NCBI RefSeq assembly: GCF_008728515.1
Contig: NC_044986.1
Location: forward strand, 109,418,313 to 109,482,312
DNA from: Papio anubis
Lineage: Eukaryota > Chordata > Mammalia > Primates > Cercopithecidae
Length of the DNA stretch: 64,000 bases
Reading direction: 5' to 3'
Position numbers and translations under genes: made by a program. The notes beneath the pieces were generated by a model, which did not search any database, was not told where the DNA came from, and was given only the letters and a program-made list of their open reading frames with translations. Shown piece by piece: positions 54,265-64,000 of this stretch (positions within the stretch are counted from its first letter, which is position 1; every line of letters begins with the position of its first letter).

Positions 54265-54757
54265 GGCCAGGCATGATGGCTCATGTCTGTAATTCCAGCA
54301 CTTCAGGAGGCCAAGGTGGGAGGATCTCTTGAGGCCAGGAGTTTGAGACCAGTCTGGGCAACACAGGGAGACACTGTCTACAAAAATTTTTTTGTTTTTT
54401 GTTTTTGAGACACAGTCCTGGTCTGTTACCCAAACTGGGGTGCAGTGGGGCAATCTCTGCTCACTACAACCTCTGCCTCCGGGGTTCAAGTGATTCTGCT
54501 GCCTCAGCCTCCTGAGTAGCTGGGATTACAGGCATGCGCCACCACACCCAGCTAATATTTTGTATTTTTAGTAGAGATGGGGTTTGGCCATGTTGGCCAG
54601 GCTGGTCTTGAACCTCTGACCTCAGGTGATCCACGTGTCTTGGGTCCGCAAGGTGCTGGGATTAGAGGCGTGAGCCGCCACCACACCAGGCCTACAAAAA
54701 ACATCCTAAAAATTAGCCAGGCCTGATGGCAAGCACCTGTAGTCCTAGCTACTTGTT
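54265..54757 (+). mobile_element. AluJ, sense, 3'-truncated, split by AluS
   Basis: 54265-54387 and 54693-54757 (AAAATTAGCCAGGCCTGATGG to GTCCTAGCTACTTG). The host stops mid right arm. Confidence 0.9.
54388..54692 (-). mobile_element. AluS, antisense, nested
   Basis: A reversed dimer between TACAAAAA copies at 54380-54387 and 54693-54700. Opposite orientation to its host gives an inverted Alu pair within 500 bp. Confidence 0.93.
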
Positions 54758-54817
54758 TCCTAGGCACACTATATTCAACTACCACCAAAGCAGTGGCTTG
54801 TATTCTTTCACATTACT

Positions 54818-54892
54818 CTTCACCATGAAGAGCAATTAGCACAAATTGAGTTCACCATTGCACCGATGTTTAACAAACTGTCATAAAATCAG
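54818..54892 (+). repeat. 75-bp dispersed repeat, copy A
   Basis: Shares about 70 of 75 positions with 57908-57982 in the same orientation (CACCATGAAGAGCAATTAGC, AAATTGAGTTCACCATTGC, TTTAACAAACTGTCA). Not a repeat family I recognise; the flanks differ. Confidence 0.9.
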
Positions 54893-55294
54893 GCCTTCAG
54901 AGGGATTGTGGTCTTCCTGACACCTTGATTTTCGGACCTCTTACCTCCAGAAATGTAAGATAACACGTTTCTGGAGTTTAAGCCACCACGACATTCGTGG
55001 TACTTGGATATAGCGCACCTAGGAAGCAAATACAGGCACCCAGAATGAGCTCAGAGCAGACGCTGTGACATGAAATGTCGCCTGCGGTAGTTGCCCCTGT
55101 ACTGAGAACAGAGAAGCCAGAGCAAACCCGGGCTGTCTGGCTCTGCATTCCGTTGTTGGCAGGCACAGAACTGTGTGTCACCAACTTCCTTGGATGCGGC
55201 AAATCAGCCTGGGCAGCGAACCCCCCAGAGTGCCTTCGGGACATTCCCTACCCCAGCCTTGTGTTTCTGGCTCCCCATTTAAGAACCCAAATGG
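54893..55294. other. Unique DNA, no gene seen
   Basis: No repeat family or exon recognised. Confidence 0.4.
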
Positions 55295-55600
55295 GGCCAG
55301 GCGCCATGTCTCACGCCTGTAATCCCAGCACTTTGCAAGGCCAAGGCGGGCAGATCACCTGAGGTCAGGTGTTGGTGACTGGCCTGGCCAACATGGCAAA
55401 ACCCTGTCTGTACTAAAAATACAAAAATCAGCCAGGCATGGTAGCAGATACTTGTAATCTCAAATGCTCGGGAGGCTGAGGCAGGAGAATCACTTGAGCC
55501 CCGGAGGCAGAAGCTGTAGTGAGCCAAGATTGTGCCATTGCACTCCTGCCTGGGCAACAGAGGGAGACTCTGTCTCGGGAAAACAAAACCAAACCAAACC
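55295..55600 (+). mobile_element. AluS, sense
   Basis: A full dimer (GGCCAGGCGCCATGTCTCAC to AGACTCTGTCTCGGG) with an AAAACAAAACC-type tail. Confidence 0.92.
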
Positions 55601-56220
55601 TGAAGGATTCCTGTCTCATCAGGTAGCTTCTGTTGCTAAAATAGAGTCTAAGAACAGACTTATCTGTTTTGTGGAAAGAAAATCTTTTTGGCTACCTCAT
55701 TAAAGACCTCTCTTTTCTTTGTAGGAGTTGGGTGACATTCTGTAATCATGTTGATTTTCTGATCCAGAGCTATAAACAAAGACAAGAAGATTCAATATGA
55801 AAAGGTGTTTTTTTTCCCCTGAGCTGGCTAAATTATGGGGTTTCTGTTGTTGTTGCCTAGGTAAGGCTTACTCAACACCGTTTTATGAACAGAATGAGAA
55901 GCTCTCATCCAATTGCCCCCATGAAAAACTTTCACGATGGGTTTGCAATAAGAGCGATTCATGAATTCATTCATCAAAAGACTATTTGTTGAACATATGT
56001 GAAATATATGCTTATATATTCATAGATTATCTCGAGAATGAAATCTAAGCAATGTAAGAGGTTGCATCTGGAGATAGAAAATGAAGACTTATTTTTACTG
56101 TATACCCTTTTTAAAAAAGCATCAGTGTGACAATCATCATTGTAATAATCAATGTGTATGTATATGAAATATTTAGAATAAAATTTGTTTTTAATATGGC
56201 AATGGTTTCTCTAAAATATA
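55601..56220. other. Unique AT-rich DNA with an acceptor-like site at 55724
   Basis: CCTCTCTTTTCTTTGTAG ends at 55724, but the following frame stops after six codons, so no exon is called. 55955-55990 resembles a short reversed L2 tail. Confidence 0.35.
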
Positions 56221-56545
56221 TGTATCTATAAAATACACACACACACACACACACAATTTTTTTCGAGATGGAGTCTTGTTCTGTTGCCCAGGCTGGAGTG
56301 CAATGGCGCAATCTTGGGTCACTGCAACCTCTACCTCCTGGGTTCAAGCGATTCTCCTGCCTCAGCCTCCCCAGTAACTGAGATTATAGGGGCACACCAC
56401 CATGTCCAGCTCATTTTTTATATTTTTAGTAGGAACAGGGTTTCACCATGTTGGCTGACCTGGTCTCGAACTGCTGACCTCGTGATCAACCCACCTCTGC
56501 CTCCCAAAGTGCTGGGATTACAGGTGTGAGTGACCACACCCAGCC
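56221..56545 (-). mobile_element. AluS, antisense, with a (TG)n-bearing tail
   Basis: A reversed dimer 56255-56545. Its A-tail side has grown a (CA)n array at 56236-56253. CTCTAAAATAT near 56209-56219 and 56546-56556 is a probable target duplication that includes the array. Confidence 0.88.
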
Positions 56546-56552
56546 CTCTAAA

Positions 56553-57410
56553 ATATTTTTAAAATACTTATTGGGTGCTTATTACATGTCTATACTGTAC
56601 TAATTATGGAACATACATTCACTTTTTTTTTTTTTTTTTTTTAACTTTTAGGTGCAGGGGGACATGTGCAGGTTTGTTACATAGGTAAACTCTTGTCACG
56701 GGGTTTGTGGTACAGATTATTTCATCACCCAGGTACTAAGCCTCGTACCCATTAGTTATTTTTTCTGATCCTCTCCCTCCTCCCACCTCGGGCAGGCCCC
56801 AGTGTCTGTGTCCATGAGTTCTCATCATTTAGCTCCCACTTGTAAGTGAGAACATGCTGGATTTGGTTTTCTGTTCCTGCGTTAGTTTGCTAATAATGGC
56901 CTCCAGCTCCATCCATGTTTGTGTAAAGGACATGATCTCATTCTTTTTCATGGCTGCGCAGAATTCGATGGTGTATATGTACCAGGTTTTCTTTATCCAG
57001 TCTTCCACTGATGAACATTTTGGTTGATTCCATGTCTTGAGCATACAGTTTTAAATGAAGCAGGCACGATCTCTGCCCTTGTGGAACTTAATAGCCTAGT
57101 CTAATGGAAGAAACTATAAACTAATATTCACAAAATAATTGCGTCATTCAAAATTGGATGCTTATCTGAAAGAGAAGAATTTGGCACTATAAGAATGAAT
57201 AAAAGGGACCACGTAAGATCAGAGCATCTTGGAAAACTGTTGAGGAAATTATGAGTCATCTGAAAGAAAGCAGAAGTTAACTAGACAAGAAGAAGGAAGT
57301 TAGTGGCATGATGAAGCTCTTGAGCAGAACAGGAGCGTAGTCTGTTTCTCTAACTGGAAGAAGGTTGGCGTGGCCAGAGCAGAGTGAAGAGGTAGGAAAG
57401 AGAAAACAGG
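56553..57410 (-). mobile_element. L2, antisense, split by an L1 3' end
   Basis: 56553-56617 (AATACTTATTGGGTGCTTAT, TACATGTCTATACTGTAC) and 57045-57410 (CTCTGCCCTTGTGGAACTTA, ATGAAGCTCTTGAGCAGAAC) read as reversed L2. Confidence 0.7.
56618..57043 (-). mobile_element. L1P 3' end, antisense
   Basis: T20 run, then the reversed 3' UTR (GACATGTGCAGGTTTGTTAC) and ORF2 end (TCCAGCTCCATCCATGTT). The minus-strand frame at 56829-57044 encodes the ORF2 tail (FTQTWMELEAIISKLTQEQ). Confidence 0.93.
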
Positions 57411-57424
57411 TACCAGATCTTACA

Positions 57425-57760
57425 GGATCTCTATTCATTCAACAAGCATTCACTGGGCACCTACTCCATGCCTCCTGCTGTTCCCAGCACCAGCGACACA
57501 GCAGTGAACAGACACAGGGCTATTCCAGCCATCTTATGGAGGTTGGATTTGCTTACAAACCCAAAGGGAACTCACTGAAGGATTTGAAGAAGAGAATCCA
57601 TATGATCCCATGTAGTTATTTAAAAGACCACTTGGAAGAGGTGGAGAATAGATGTATCAGACTGTCTTGGCACAGGAGCCCCTGGGTGATGAGCTGTGTC
57701 AGGTCATTTTGCTGCATGGAGACCAAGGTGAACAAGACCAGCATTGATTTTACAGGCCTT
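57425..57760 (-). mobile_element. L2 fragment, antisense
   Basis: ATTCATTCAACAAGCATTCA, GGGCACCTACTCCATGCC, CAGCAGTGAACAGACACAGG then GGAACTCACTGAAGGATTTG: an L2 tail then a jump into an upstream L2 part, so it carries an internal deletion. Confidence 0.78.
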
Positions 57761-58704
57761 AAATAGCAAAATGGCAGCCATTCTATTCCACACAATGGTA
57801 TATCCATACCCATTTCCATTCTTGTAGAAAACCAAGAACTGGGAAGATGGCGTTTAATCTGGTTATTGGTTTTGACTGCTAACTTTTTAAAAGGGTAATA
57901 AACTTCTTTTCACCATGAAGAGCAATTAGCACAAATTGAGTTCACCATTGCACCAACATTTAACAAACTGTCAGAAAATCAGAGCTCTACAGTGACACTA
58001 GTGCGAGTCCAGGCACCAGATCGTCACACTGAATCAGATAATGACATTCCTGTTATAAGACAACTTTTAATTTTGCCATTTTACTCTTCAAGGGCACTAA
58101 TACAGCCCTCCTAGCTATTCATTGATTTCTTTTTCTACATGATTTCTGACTGCAAGAGAACAGAGATCACCAACTTTATAGAGATCATATGTACACATTA
58201 TAAAAGAGTTCTTACCACATTTACATTTTTCACATTTTCCCAAGAAATGCTTCCTTGCATATAGTTAGCAACTTATGCCATTATATATGGAGACAAGAGT
58301 AGATAGATAAAAGTTTCCTACTCAGCCAATTTTGTTTAATCAAAGTTTTGGGGAAAAAAAAAAACTGTCATCATCTTATCCACATCCCCCTCCTCCTCTT
58401 ATACAAAGAGCATAGTCTGAAAACTGGATGTCAGAGAACCTTGAAGGATGTGCTCAGGCAAGGCTTCCAGAGAACATCTTGTTCAGTCCCTTTATTTGGC
58501 TGATGAGAAAATAGAAGCACAGAGACAAGTTGAGTGATCCCAGAAATTCAAGTCTCACAGCAGATTAGTGGCAAAATCAAGACAAGAATCTGGACATCCA
58601 GACATCATTAAAGAATCATCTCAGTAAAATACCAAAGAAGAATAGAAACAAACCAACGAAATGTATGCTAATGTGGTCTATCCTCAGAATTTCATTTTTT
58701 TTCA
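57761..58704. other. Mostly unique; possible MIR-like trace 58410-58600
   Basis: ATGAGAAAATAGAAGCACAGAG, CACAGCAGATTAGTGGC recalls an old reversed MIR-like repeat. No exon. Confidence 0.35.
57908..57982 (+). repeat. 75-bp dispersed repeat, copy B
   Basis: Partner of 54818-54892 (same orientation, 3.09 kb apart). Differences cluster in one 4-bp word (GATG against AACA) plus single changes. Confidence 0.9.
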
Positions 58705-58845
58705 TTTTCTTTTTGAGACAGGGTCTCACTCTGTCACCCAGACTGGAGTGCAGTGGCGTGATCATGGCTCACAATAGCTTTGACCTTCCGGGCCCAAGCG
58801 ATTTTATCACCTCAGCCTCCCAAGTAGCTGGGACCACCCACAGGC
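58705..58845 (-). mobile_element. AluJ fragment, antisense, 5'-truncated
   Basis: TTTGAGACAGGGTCTCACTC to AAGTAGCTGGGACCACCC, one arm only. Confidence 0.87.
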
Positions 58846-58855
58846 ACGCATGAAT

Positions 58856-58921
58856 CAATCAATCTATCTATCTAATATATACGTAATATGTATATATACA
58901 CACACACATATATATATGTAC
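58856..58921. repeat. Compound microsatellite (ATCT)n-(TA)n-(CA)n
   Basis: ATCAATCAATCTATCTATCT, then TATATATACACACACACATA. Follows the truncated Alu. Confidence 0.9.
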
Positions 58922-60399
58922 CTCACTCTCCTCATCTGAAAAGTGAGAATGACAGTATCTGTAGCTTTTGTCTCTTTTACGAGGAGTTGAGTGATTTAGG
59001 AGATTTGCTATTTGGAGACTGCATGGAGTTACCAACAGCAAAGTGTCAGCAACCTAAGAATGTGGCATAATGGTTATTTTGCCACAGTGCAAAACACTCA
59101 GCCCAACTTCTGGATTTGAAGGTAAACCACCAGGGTCAAGTCAAGCTGACCCAAAGTCCACATGGCAAAAGCCCTGATATCTGGACTGTGATATAACAAG
59201 ATGTTTATTTGGATAATGTCAGAGACTGATTGAGGTCGGGATGAAAATACAACCCAAAAGATCCAAAACAACCCCCTTTCATTAATTATCTCAGAAAGGC
59301 ACAGTAAGAGCTCATGCAAAGAGGAGCATATTTTGTTCAAAACCAATGAGAAAGATCAAGTAAACTGAAGGGCTAGTGAAACAGAGCTGGTGGTTTCCTA
59401 CAGCTTTTGAAGACTGCCTGAAGCAGAGAACTATATTTGAGTTAAAAATCCATCTCAATCCCCTCAGCAGACACATATATGTCCAGCAGTTTTCTTGTAG
59501 ACCATTCCGTTCATTTGGAACTAGATTTCTCTCCCAAGCTAACAAAGAGCCAGAAGATAAAGAAAGAGAACTAACTATTATTTGACCTGGTCTCTGATAT
59601 GTTCTGGCTCCTTACACATTGTTTCAGCTAAATTCAAATAACCCCAGCATAATATGGCAGTGCTAAGTTGTATGTTTACATATCTCCACCCATTGGTCTT
59701 TTTCATTCACCCAGGGTGGGACAAACATTAAACCTGTATGAAATGGACAGCAGCATCCCATTACATCTTCTCCTCCCCTGCTCTCTCTCACCCCTATAAA
59801 CCCTCAATCTCCTCTAAAATAAGGATACAAGCCCCAAGCCACTCTCCCTAAGAGGGAGCTTGAATCCATAAAAAATAAGGAATCCCCAGAATAACTAATT
59901 ATCTAGAAAGATGTTCAAGGGATAGCCCTTGAGTAGCCTTGTTCATGGGCATCAAAATCTTAGAACTGCCAGAATAACATGGAGGAGGTAGGTGAGGGTA
60001 GCAGAAAAATTATTGTGAAAAATCTGCATGACAATAAAATAATCTGGGTCATTGACAACCAGAATGATGGGAGTCACATTTTCAGTATTATTTGAAGTAA
60101 AGGCAAACAATCCTAAACTGCCTTCATCACGTCTCTATTTTGGACATGTAAATTTGGTTAAAGTTTTTTGTTTGTTTTCCAGTCAGATCAATTGAAATCC
60201 TCCTCTTAAGCGTGTTCATCCTCCTCCCTCTGGAAATATACTTCCGCCCTCTTTTCAACAGAAAAGTTTAACATGGCAGAAGTTTTGAGAATGATGTTGT
60301 CTACCATAATTTTATGCTTAGATCTGTGTGTGGCGCAAGAGTTGTTAAGCATCGGTACAGGCTCTAGCTAAATTCCACTGCTTCAAAGGTGCCTAGGGA
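58922..60399. other. Unique DNA, no gene seen
   Basis: Repeat-poor. Short opposed frames at 59098-59585 lack signals. No RNA gene recognised. Confidence 0.4.
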
Positions 60400-61060
60400 G
60401 TGAGCTCTGAAGCTTGCAGAGTCACAAAAGGGTTCTGCACTGGGTGGAGGGGGTTGACATTACGGAAGAGTCTGTTATAGATGTGAACCTCTTGCTGTAT
60501 TTCAAAGGCTGTTTCTTGAAACATTTTAATGTCCTTCCTCAGTTGGAATCATCTGTGTCCAAAATAACAAATGGTCCCCCTGTTTCCCCCCTCCCCCCTG
60601 CCCTGTATCTCAGGAGGCTTGCTTTTTTGAAGTAGATGGAAATTGGTGTGGAAATCATGAGGTTCAGAGAAGAATCAAATCAGCCATTCAAAGCTGCCAT
60701 CAACCCCTGGGCCCCCTCTAAATTGCTATTTCCATGTCACAGAATTTTTTCATTTTAAAACATTCTGAGATATTTTCATGGTGTTGTGGCTAACCATTTT
60801 TAGTTGGTTAAAAAAATGCCTTTATCACCTCCCACCAGGAAACTCATGGAACACACTGTTGGAGATGTTAAAACTTTTTTTTTTTCATTTTCTCCTTTAA
60901 AAATATTAATGGTAAGCATTAAAAAAGAAACGAAAAGTCTTTAATTTGGTTTTCAGACAGCTTAGTTTGAAATTAAAAATTGTTCATATCACCGTGAATC
61001 AAGCATCTGTGAGTAATCACCGTGAACCAACCTGATCATTTTTATCCAACAGCAGGGTAG
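60400..61060. promoter_or_regulatory. Repeat-free island, candidate regulatory DNA
   Basis: No transposons. Contains ATTAATGGTAAGC, TTTAATTTGG, a C-rich CCCCCTGTTTCCCCCCTCCC run and ATCACCGTGAA twice 26 bp apart (60990, 61017). Texture suggests conservation; not provable here. Confidence 0.35.
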
Positions 61061-62037
61061 GTGCCAAGTTCTCCATCCCACCGAGTGGGTGTAAAGTGCC
61101 AGTGTGCACTGGTGGAAATGGCTCTGGGTTGGAGGGCTCTGAGTTACAAAATTAAAAAGCTTCAGTTCACAAACAGTAAGAGGTCTGGTGGATGAGAAAG
61201 ACAAAGGAAGAGGAAAGTAGCCAGGAGCTGGGGTAAATGAAGAAGCCAAGACCAGACAGCTTCTCAGCTTGGCATAATGAAGAAGGCTGCAATCCACCTG
61301 ATGACCAGGAGTCTTTGTTAGGTCTCCTCTCAGTTTCCATCTCTTTCCAGCTCCCAGGGCTCCCTCCCATCCAGTTTCCCTCCAGGCCAGGGGCAGAGTG
61401 ACTGTGGTCCTAAATGACCATCCAGATGATCTTTGTGTTTCCCAAAAGCAGCCGAGAGTGCTCACTCAACTTTTCATAGCTTACAAATCCTTCCTGCATC
61501 CAGAAGAGCCTGAAAGTTGGTAAAAGGTATGTTTTGCTTTGGTTGGTGGACTACATAAACCATGGCCAACTTCCAGCCACAGTCTCTCATAGAAGAAAAG
61601 GATGGCAACGAGACAAAAATGCACTCACAAGCTCCTGGCCATTGGTATTTTCCCCCATTGTGGGAAGAAATGCAAATGCATACAATAGGATTTTCCCCCT
61701 TTTTCTTAAAAAGAGCAAGAAAATAAGTGAAATGAAGTCAGAAGGGAAAAGAGTGACAGAAACAAAACCAAGGAAGATAACATAATTATTTATAGAAATA
61801 GCTCAGTATATGCACAATTTCCACAACAGCCTTCACCTCCGAGTGGATCAGAAATCCACCCGTAGTCAGAGAAAGGGAATGTGCTACATAGAAAGGAGAC
61901 CCAGTACACTGAACACTTGGCCAAGTTCTTATTTCCTCACCTATTTTCTCTCTCTGGAAAGATTATTTTAAAATCTTTTTAAAAATCTTGAGTAAACAGA
62001 CACGTGAACTAAAGCACATAAATGAGTAGTGCTCTTA
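61061..62037. other. Unique DNA, no gene seen
   Basis: A 158-codon minus frame at 60989-61465 lacks domain or splice support. No repeat recognised. Confidence 0.4.
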
Positions 62038-62810
62038 GGGTGAATTATGCCTCCCCAAAAATTCATATGTTGAAGTCCTCAGCACTGGAACTTTATAATG
62101 TGACCTTATTTGGAAATACGGTGACTGCCGATATATTTAGTTAAGATAAAGTCATAATGGAATAAGGTGAGCAACTGATCCAATATGACTGATGTTCTTA
62201 TTTTTTTAATGTTATTAAAAAGAGAGACATACAAATAGAGAAGATAATGGGAAGAGACACAGGGAGAAGATGAATCTAAAGCCAAAGAGAGGTTAAGACA
62301 GATCCTTCCTTCTCAGCCCTCAGACAGAACCCTGCCATCACCTTGATCTCAGACTTATAGCCTCCAGAACTATGAGATAATAAATTTTTATTGCTTAAGC
62401 CACTCAGTTTTTGAGACTTTTGTATTAATCTGTTCTCACTCTGCTAATAATGACATACCCGAGACTGAGTAATTTACAAAGGAAAGAGGTTTAATTGACT
62501 TACAGTTCTGCAAGGCTGGAGAGGCCTCAGGAAACTTACAATCATGGCAAAAATGAAAGCAAACACATCCTTCTTCACATGGTGGCAGCAAGAAGTGCTG
62601 AGCAAAAGGGGAATAGCCTCTTATAAAACCATCTGATCTCATAAGAACTATATGGGAACAGCATGAGTAACCACCCTCATGATTAAATTGTTTCCACCTG
62701 GTCCCTCCCACAACATGTAGGGATTATGGGAACTACAATTCAAGATGAGATTTGGGTGGAGACACAGCCAAACCATAACACTTTGTTATGGAAGCTCTAG
62801 CAATCCAATA
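62038..62810 (+). mobile_element. MLT1-type LTR (ERVL-MaLR), split by an MST LTR
   Basis: 62038-62420 runs ATTCATATGTTGAAGTCC, GACCTTATTTGGAAATA, AGCCTCCAGAACTATGAG, ATTGCTTAAGCCACTCAG. The end CTTTGTTATGGAAGCTCTAG resumes at 62781. Confidence 0.9.
62421..62780 (-). mobile_element. MST-type LTR, antisense, inside MLT1
   Basis: TGTATTAATCTGTTCTCAC to CACAGCCAAACCATAACA, reversed MSTA/B-like, inserted near the 3' end of the MLT1 LTR. CTTT is shared at both junctions. Confidence 0.92.
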
Positions 62811-62869
62811 AAAGAAATTTCTTTAGAGCAAGATAGTATCAGATAATATCAAAAGTAAATGAAAGCTAA

Positions 62870-62950
62870 AATCCATTAAGCAATTTCTAGGTGCCAAAAA
62901 CTATGCATTGTATATGCATCACTTCTGTTAATCCTCACAGTTTCAATCTT
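62870..62950 (-). mobile_element. MIR SINE fragment, antisense
   Basis: AAGCAATTTCTAGGTGCC, ATGCATCACTTCTGTTAATCC: a partial reversed MIR. Confidence 0.6.
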
Positions 62951-62959
62951 CAGTTGCAT

Positions 62960-63208
62960 CAGGATTTGATGGCTGGAGCTGTGGCAGCCATTTTTATCCA
63001 CAAGTGTGAAGACTGAAGCCAACACACTGAGCCTATCAGGGTTGAAAGACAGAAAAATCTGAGTCTCTCATGATGACACTGGGCCACTGAATCAACCAAC
63101 TCTAGAACCCTCTATATCTTAAGACTGTTTAATGCAAGATAATAATATTTAAGCCACATTTTGTTGGAACTTCTGTTACTTGCAGTCAAGAGCATACCAA
63201 CTGATACA
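62960..63208 (+). mobile_element. LTR-like ancient repeat, family uncertain
   Basis: ATTTAAGCCACATTTTGTTGG, TCTGTTACTTGCAGTCAAGAG, CAACTGATAC recall the 3' end of an old mammalian LTR/MaLR-like repeat; the start is not visible. Confidence 0.45.
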
Positions 63209-63209
63209 T

Positions 63210-63345
63210 TTCCCTCCTAGTAAATGTTTTTTACTAACTTTCTCCAAAGGTAAGGGTTATGTTATGCTCATTTTTACATTTCTAGATCCAACCACAGGGA
63301 CTGTGATATGGAGGAAAATTCAGTCAGTGTTTGTTGAATAAGCAA
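63210..63345 (+). mobile_element. L2 3' tail, sense
   Basis: ATTTTTACATTTCTAGATCC, ACAGGGACTGTGATATGG, AGTCAGTGTTTGTTGAATAAG. Confidence 0.65.
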
Positions 63346-63369
63346 ACAGGTAAATTTCTCCTCAAACAG

Positions 63370-63510
63370 ATGCCAGTGGTGTTTGACAGATGGAGAGATG
63401 AAAACTCCATGAATTTAACTGATTTGCTGAAGACCATGCAATAGTTCAGTGATTCAATGACAGGGCGGGGGTCCCATGACCACCTTATTCTCACACTGCA
63501 CTGCCTTTTT
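63370..63510 (-). mobile_element. MIR SINE, antisense
   Basis: GACAGATGGAGAGATGAAAAC, GAAGACCATGCAATAGTTC, CACTGCACTGCC. Confidence 0.65.
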
Positions 63511-64000
63511 TACCATTTTGTATAATTATGGAATGTTCTCTGTAATTCTCTAATACTCTCTCTTCATTCTCCTCTCCAATACTTTCAACCTGTACACGAC
63601 GTGCATACTTCCTACTTGTCCATTGTTTAGAATTTTATTTATTCTGCCTGTGAATACTTTACCCATTTGTATAAGTAAGAGTCTCAAAGCCAGAGACCAT
63701 ATCTGTGCTGTTATCTCTGTGCAACACCTGATATAGCTCAACTTTAATTTGGCAATAAATAAATCCTCCTGGATGATGATGGTATCTGAAAACATAAAAT
63801 GAACTCCTCAGAGAAATAATCTTCTCTTCTCAGCCCATATCCTATATCCTCTTCAGGAGGGAATGGCTAAATGAGAAATTAATAGGATTGGAAACATATT
63901 GTGCCTGTGGACTGAACCACACATAAATATTTTTTTAAGTTTGTGAGTTTATGACCTTTGTACTTTGTGCAAGTTGTAGTTGTGGAGAAAGTATTCACAC
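63511..64000. other. Unique AT-rich DNA with a possible L2 tail
   Basis: 63680-63760 (CCAGAGACCATATCTGTGC, GCAATAAATAAAT) may be a worn sense L2 3' end. No gene to the window end. Confidence 0.35.

Noticed and set aside
55700..55760. Splice-acceptor-like CCTCTCTTTTCTTTGTAG
   Set aside because: The following reading frame closes after six codons and there is no poly-A signal nearby on the same strand.
1..64000. CRISPR arrays, operons, bacterial or phage genes, tRNA or snRNA genes
   Set aside because: None seen. Repeats are dispersed primate transposons and microsatellites, and MIR tRNA-like heads are too decayed to be tRNA genes.

Overview
This window is vertebrate nuclear DNA from a primate, most likely an Old World monkey. 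It is dense with Alu, LINE-1, L2, MIR, MaLR LTR and hAT-type repeats. The three youngest Alu copies (10747-11040, 27778-28087, 43523-43822) carry GGCTCAAGC where the human AluY consensus has GGCTCACGC. The two plus-strand ones also read GGCGTAAACC and GAGATCCGGCCAC. From memory these are marks of macaque/baboon-lineage AluY subfamilies. There is no bacterial-style gene content, CRISPR array or operon. Almost every open reading frame is a chance frame or lies inside a repeat.

The only host protein-coding sequence I can support is one small terminal exon on the plus strand at 46102-~46305. A strong acceptor (branch-like CTGAT, pyrimidine tract, TTTGCAG) is followed by a 33-codon basic C-terminal tail, TAA, a ~75-nt 3' UTR, AATAAA and a GT/T-rich downstream element. 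No upstream exon is visible, so if the call is right the preceding 46 kb is the last intron (or the space before an alternative last exon) of a gene that starts to the left of the window. I do not recognise the protein.

Layout: 1-2.4 kb is mostly unique and contains an inverted duplication. 2.4-4.5 kb is a long antisense L2 and an L1 fragment. 5-9 kb has MER20, an old Alu and two stretches that look like conserved regulatory DNA. 9-19 kb is a mix of Alu, MIR, an L1 3' end and a THE1 LTR. 20.8-24.9 kb is a 4.1-kb 5'-truncated L1 inserted into a MIR. 26.5-27.4 kb and 36.3-37.6 kb are repeat-free, regulatory-looking islands. 38-45 kb is repeat-rich, with an 87-bp in-frame tandem duplication and nested Alus. 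45.4-47.2 kb holds a repeat-free AT-rich block, the terminal exon and further repeat-free flanks. 48-58 kb has several nested insertions and a ~380-bp GGAA tract. 58.9-62 kb is largely repeat-free. 62-63.5 kb is a nest of LTRs and L2/MIR.

The repeat-free islands, rich in TAAT-core sites, suggest the surroundings of a developmental gene. That is inference from sequence texture only; a cross-species alignment would decide it. I found no convincing previously undescribed system. The best leads are the unidentified terminal exon with its neighbouring island, and several local duplications that known repeats do not explain.
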